NCBI GenBank assembly: GCA_002189035.1 | Contig: NEEC01000020.1 | Location: 744,001 to 808,000 of the forward strand | DNA from: Utricularia gibba | Lineage: Eukaryota > Streptophyta > Magnoliopsida > Lamiales > Lentibulariaceae | Direction of reading: 5' to 3' | Length of the DNA: 64,000 nt | In this document: positions 59,296 through 64,000 of the stretch, in pieces | Numbering within the stretch: the stretch's first letter is position 1 | Layout: each line of letters opens with the position of its first letter | The notes under the pieces: model-generated | Databases searched by the model: none | Told to the model about the DNA's origin: nothing | What the model saw: the letters and a program-made list of their open reading frames with translations, nothing else | Program-made: the position numbers and the translations under genes

Positions 59296-60302
59296 ACAAA
59301 ACATGTTTAATTTGAATATTAAACATGGATAACAATGTTTTAAAAACGGATTGAATCATTTTTTTTAATTTAGTCATGAATATTAAATTGTGAAATGAAT
59401 CTTATTGATTTGAAATCGAACCATGATTTGATCCATATATATTTTTTATATTTTAAAATGATTCAAATTTAATCAAATCGCTATCTTGAATGATTCATGA
59501 TTCAAAGTAGTTCGACTGCGAATGAACCATGATTTAAACACTAGATAAAAACACAAATTCATCAGTATAATGGTATGGTTACTACTTTGGGTAAGATAAG
59601 TCTCCATTTACCTTATTGCCCTAATTGTACAAAAAATCAATTTTAGAGGCATACATCAAATTACCGATTAACAAATACACATTAAAATACTAAATCGAAC
59701 TCATACTGATAAAAAAAATATTGAATTGAAAATTGATATTTGGATATTGGAAAAGCCTCCACCAATTTTTTCTCTCAAAATAAAAATCCATTTTTTATGA
59801 TTAAATAGCAACATGAATCATAAATCACTATAAAATAAAATGATCATACAAATTTCCATATTAGAAAACAAACAATAGTATATATGCAAACATGATTTCA
59901 GTCAAAAGTGTTAGAACAAAGAAACCATAGCTTTGTTTCAAAAAGTTAGTATCACTTTTCATTATTTATCGAAATTATATAAGAAATTCAGATCACGATA
60001 TATCTAATAGTTATCATGGTATCGAAATAAAATCTGAAGTATTTAGAAATTTGATCATATGTGAAACAAAAATGATCATCTATCACACTTGCAAATAAAG
60101 TATAAAATCCTAAACCTAATCAGTTAGTTGATTATTTGAGTGATGTATTTTGAGTATGGGAGAGGGTTTGAGTGCATGATCGAAGAGAAGGGGGCCACCA
60201 CGTGTGCACCATCGTTTTGGCTCCGGCTTCCTTTCTCTCTTATTATTTCAGATTCCACGCAGCCCCGATGTGCTCCTTTTCCTCACAAGAAGATTATCCA
60301 CC

Positions 60303-60791
60303 ATGGATTATCCTGCCGGCGATGGGGCGGCGCCGGCGAGCCGATACGAGTCGCAGAAGCGCCGCGACTGGCACACGTTCCAGCAGTACCTGAGAAGCCA
60401 CGAGCCCCCCCTGACGGTGGCCAGCTGCGGCGGCGAGCACGTGATCGAGTTCCTTAAGTATCTGGACCAGTTCGGGAAGACGAAGGTGCACGTGCCCGGT
60501 TGCCCCTACTTCGGCGACCCCAACCCCCCGGCGGCCTGCCCCTGTCCTCTGAGGCAAGCATGGGGCAGCCTCGACGCTCTCATCGGCCGCCTCCGCGCCG
60601 CCTACGATGAGAACGGCGGCCCCCAGGAGGACAACCCCTTCGGAGACAAGTCCGTCCGGGTGTACCTCAAAGACGTCCGCCGATCCCAGGCCGAGGCCCG
60701 CGGCGTCCCCTATGATAAGAAGAAGCGCAAGAGGCCGCCCCCCGGAGGCGGCGCCGGCGCCGGCGGCAGCGCCAGCACCAGCGTAAGCTGA
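60303..60791 (+). CDS. LSH: ALOG (LSH/G1-like) family transcription factor
   Basis: A single intronless frame of 162 residues, GC-rich in an AT-rich setting. The ALOG domain spans about residues 14-140: [20 protein letters not shown], then [18 protein letters not shown], the zinc-ribbon-like insert [39 protein letters not shown] and [32 protein letters not shown] nuclear-localisation signal and a Gly/Ala/Ser tail follow. ALOG proteins derive from a tyrosine-recombinase-like DNA-binding domain and regulate boundaries and organ size. Usually the block reads [22 protein letters not shown]. Here it is [22 protein letters not shown], and ICPFYG is GCPYFG, so this member is divergent in a normally near-invariant region. 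ATG at 60303 is chosen because the domain starts soon after; the frame is open further upstream. Confidence 0.92.
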   Translation: MDYPAGDGAAPASRYESQKRRDWHTFQQYLRSHEPPLTVASCGGEHVIEFLKYLDQFGKTKVHVPGCPYFGDPNPPAACPCPLRQAWGSLDALIGRLRAAYDENGGPQEDNPFGDKSVRVYLKDVRRSQAEARGVPYDKKKRKRPPPGGGAGAGGSASTSVS

Positions 60792-60949
60792 AACCTCTCT
60801 CTAGGTAGTGAGCGGTCAAAGTCAGGAGTTGATATTATTCTCGTGCATTTTTTTGTCTGATTTACTTCATATTGTAAAACAATTACCCAAATCCTTCTTA
60901 TTACAAGCCCACACAACATCCCTCATTTACACTTCTTTTCGAATAAAAA

Positions 60950-61515
60950 AACATTTTAAAATTTCTTAAAACAGACACTAAATAACATAATCTTATTACA
61001 ACGACACCTCGGATCCCACCCCTTCCTATAAGAACGAAACATGAACAAATTTTCCGACAAAGGGGATAATTTTTTTAAAAAAATCATTTTAAAATTTCTC
61101 AAAAGAGAATCTTATTTGATAATAAAACTAATTTTAATATAACTTGGTACAAAAATAATCTTATTACAACACCCCTAGGATCCCATAACTTCATCTAAGA
61201 ACGAACATGCACAAATTTTTCAATAAGGGGATAAATTTTTAAAATTTCTCAAAACAAAATCTTACTAACAATAAAACTGATTTTGAAATGTTTGAATAGA
61301 ATTTGTTACAAACATAATCTTAGTATGACACTACCTAGGATCCCACCCCTTCCTCTAAGAACGAAACATGAACAAATTTTTTGACAAAGAAGATAATTTT
61401 TAAAATTTCTTAAAATAGAATCTTATTTAACAATAAAACTGATTGTGAAACGACTTATTACAAACATAATCTTATTACAAAAGCACCTCGCATGAAGAAT
61501 TTTTCCGACAAAAAA
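60950..61515 (+). repeat. Tandem repeat, about 3.5 units of 150-170 bp
   Basis: The phrase cctaggatcccaccccttcct and variants recur at 61007, 61174, 61334 and, truncated, 61486. Each is followed by aagaacgaaacatgaacaaat, tttt.gacaaag.gga, taatttttaaaatttctcaaaa and ataatcttattacaa in the same order. Spacings are about 167, 160 and 152 bp. The array begins about 160 bp after the ALOG stop codon. Confidence 0.8.
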
Positions 61516-61899
61516 TGCCTGTTGAAGCTCGGCCATTCCATTAGCTGTGGTTGCGGTCGACACGGGGGTGGGACCGGGGAGATGTGACTGGTCGAAACGG
61601 GAAGTAAAGTTTGGTGCATGAGACTTGGGAGGTGAGGTGATTGCGGAATGTGGGGCCCGGGTGTTGCTTCCTGCTCCCCCGGTGCGTTGTATGCGCTTCC
61701 CCTTTCAAATATAATACCCATAAAATTATTGCAATTGGGGGCCATGGCATGTCATCGGAATATATCGTGTCGCCCCGCTACTTATTATTATTCCTTTTTA
61801 ATGATTCATGTTATACAAATATAAAATAAGAATTGATATATGCTTAGAAAAAAAACGATTATTATAAAATAAATACATATTTAGAAACCAAAAAATAAT

Positions 61900-62145
61900 A
61901 ATTAATTTTAATAAATAATTACTTATATAGATATATTTATAAATTTTAAAAAAATGTTTTATATATCATTTTTATTATAGAAATATAATATAATTTTTGA
62001 ATTATAATTTGTATAATTACTTTAATTTAAATATATTGATATTAAAATTATGATTTAAAATTAAAATAACTAAATAATTTATAAAAATATTCATGAATAG
62101 ATATATTTGTAATTTCAATCTTAAAATCAATTTTCAAAAATTAAA
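61900..62145 (+). repeat. Dispersed AT-rich repeat, family 2, copy 2
   Basis: Inverted relative to 7740-7970; see that entry for the shared ordered blocks, including atcatttttattatagaaat. Possibly the same decayed element family. No coding capacity. Confidence 0.5.
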
Positions 62146-64000
62146 TCTTTTAAAGAAATTTTCATTTCATGGTTATTTTCAAAAATTAATTCACATAAAA
62201 TAGAATTTGATATACATTTGAAAGATAAAAACTGATTTTATGAACTACCAAACATTGTTTCATGCATCCATTTCCACTCCTATTTTTATTTCTATTTTTG
62301 GTCAAAATTTGACTCTATATTAGAAGTGCTTTTAATATAACCACTCTAAAATACTTAAAACCTTCACTTTTTTTTGACTCAAGGTCTCCTACCTTACAAA
62401 AGATGCTTGAAAAAAAATTATTAAAAAGAAAAAAAAAGGAAATTTGAAAATGGAATCTGGTAGCTTCTTCGCAAGTCAAAAAATGAGCACATTAGTAATG
62501 ACTTTTGCAGGCCGAGGGTACAATAAAAGCACGGTTTTCAACCTCTTTCAAATAAAACGGCGGCGTTTTGACGTGCCTGCCTCTTCCCCAAGGGTGGTCA
62601 CCTTTTCATTGTTCCGCATATTTTCATTATTATTTTTTATTATCAGAAGAATAAATTAATAATTTCATAGAATACAGTTACTTTTTTATATTTAAAATTA
62701 AAAAAATATTATTATTTTAAAAATAATACTTAAATATAAAATAAACCGTTTACTTGATTCTGATTTCTAAGTCTCATTATTTATTCGATATGCTTATATT
62801 CTTTTTTTAATTCTTTTTTCTCTAAGTTTCTTGCGTTATTATGTAACCTTTTTTGTTAATTTTTTATTTCATTTTATTATATATTTTATTGCTATTGATT
62901 ATTCTTGATTCAGAAAATTTATTATCATTTCAAGAATGATAATTACTATTTTTTGCATAATATATTAATTTCCATAATGAGAGTCTTTTATAGGAAAATT
63001 ATTTTTAAAAATGTAAAAAATGGATCTAAAAAATAATGAATAATTTATTTTTGGCCTAATTCCTACCTAAGTAGTATTCCAAAATACTTATAATTTTATT
63101 TTTACTTTTATAAAAATAAAATTAGCTGCAAATGTTTTTCTAAAGAGTACTACTAATACAAATTACAAAATATTTATGATTAAATCGAAGAATTAAAAAT
63201 AATTTGTTTTCTACTAAAAAAATTATACATTTTTAAAAATAAAACTATATTTCAAAAATTTCCTGCAAGACTACTCCAATCCTCATTGTCTATGAGTATG
63301 TTTGGTTTGAGAAAATTTGCATTTCTAGAAATGTCTCTTATACAGGAATATTAGATGAAAAAAGAATAATTTAAATAAAAAATTATTTTAAATATCATGT
63401 TTGATTTTACAAATAAAATAGTAGGATAATAAATCTATTGGGAGATTATATACTTTTAAACAAATCATGTTTGAAAATACATAACCTTTCAAAAGATTTA
63501 AAAGTGGGATAGAAATAATCGAAAATATAATAAAAAAGATCATAACAACAAAATCATCTTAATATAGTATTAAAAATAATAAAGTAGTATTAATATAATA
63601 TTACAAATAATAAAATTGTCTTATACCGTTTTCAAATATTCAAATCACATCTCCATTCCTTTCATTTTATTTATTAGATTTTAAATATTTCAAATTTTTA
63701 ATTTTTATTTTTTAAATTCATAAAATAAACAGTGAAATATGACGTCGTTGATAATTATATCCCATCAAATTTTAACTAACAAACACGTCCTATTATTATT
63801 CTTAGGAATGCGATTGTTGAAGTGCCGTTTTGAATGGGTGGAATTTGTTGGTGACCACCACAACTTATAATCAATATAAATTATTTAATTTTTAATTTCT
63901 AAAATTATGTTATAAATCGTTCAATTTGATTCTTTTTGTAAACAGTTTGTTTTCAAATTTATAAAATTACATAATTAATTACTCATATTATCAAAACTAA

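Larger units (their letters stand above)
58064..60302. other. Intergenic DNA between POWERDRESS-like and ALOG genes
   Basis: The first about 370 bases are the 3' UTR, with a (TA)n run near 58249-58262. 58440-58890 is unusually GC-rich with no assignable gene. 58920-58942 is an (ATA)n microsatellite, and 58985-59295 a copy of repeat family 1. The rest is AT-rich. The stretch 60180-60302 is the ALOG promoter and leader, with a G-box at about 60200 (accacgtgtg). Confidence 0.55.
60792..64000. other. 3.2 kb AT-rich region to the window end
   Basis: No gene is recognised. It contains a tandem repeat (60950-61515), a GC-rich island (61520-61700), a copy of repeat family 2 (61900-62145), and a possible degenerate element at about 63294-63793 with gtttggttt-like and aacaaacacgt-like ends that do not match well enough to call. 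The short frame at 62444-62659 shows no known motif. Confidence 0.5.

Noticed and set aside
61458-61745. 95-codon minus-strand frame over the GC-rich island
   Set aside because: Crosses from tandem repeat into the island, no recognised motif; Pro-rich composition follows from GC content.
63294-63793. Possible 500 bp MITE with gtttgg-like ends
   Set aside because: The candidate ends (gagtatgtttggttt and the reverse of aactaacaaacacgtc) match too poorly and no target duplication was found.

Overview
The window is nuclear DNA from a flowering plant. Nearly every gene has short GT–AG introns with T-rich 3' ends, and the proteins are plant-type or plant-specific families: ALOG, FRIGIDA-like, TONNEAU1, type I formin, XB3-type E3, RLCK-VII kinase, and a fused PabA–PabB aminodeoxychorismate synthase. 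The species cannot be named from this. Density is about one gene per 4 kb. GC-richer exons are separated by very AT-rich intergenic DNA holding a short MITE, degenerate dispersed repeats and a tandem repeat. Exon maps below were built by hand from splice motifs, phase and recalled family sequence; no alignment was run.

Layout: RING-CH membrane protein (+, 940-2122); ribosomal protein uS8/RPS15a (-, 2369-2942); actin-depolymerising factor (+, 4327-5204); uncharacterised single-pass membrane protein (+, 5973-6551); a 3.3 kb AT-rich gap with a 211 bp MITE; XBAT31-like ankyrin/RING E3 (+, 9818-11529); RUG3-like RCC1-repeat protein (+, 13485-16810); Elongin C (-, 17492-18291); mitochondrial FTSH3/10-type m-AAA protease (+, 19109-22521); FRIGIDA-like protein (-, 23010-24856); type I formin (-, 26092-29127); a 3.8 kb AT-rich gap; trypsin-like protein (-, 32969-34633); TONNEAU1 (+, 35041-36771); RLCK-VII/PBL27-like kinase (+, 38134-40472); a decayed phosphatidylglycerophosphate synthase pseudogene (+, about 40770-42480); an inactive-type patatin-like protein (+, 42636-43893); a 3.2 kb AT-rich gap; plastid aminodeoxychorismate synthase (-, 47135-51282); POWERDRESS-like SANT protein (+, 52091-58063); an ALOG/LSH transcription factor (+, 60303-60791); then AT-rich DNA to the end.

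There is no operon-like organisation. The clearest local logic is shared promoters. The Elongin C/FTSH3 and ADCS/POWERDRESS pairs diverge from gaps of about 0.8 kb that carry clusters of TGGGCC/GGCCCA (site II) motifs, and RPS15a has site II plus a telo-box-like motif. Two mitochondrial-function genes (RUG3 and FTSH3) lie 2.3 kb apart with Elongin C between them.

No new multi-gene system is evident. The most useful observations are anomalies inside conserved genes. ADF and ADCS each lack exactly one base in a C/G run, so either both are mutated or the assembly has homopolymer errors. Elongin C needs a GC-AG intron. The ancestral donor of TONNEAU1 intron 2 reads GA, with an in-frame GT 18 nt downstream. 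A PGP-synthase copy is clearly dead. Several promoter-like islands have no gene attached.
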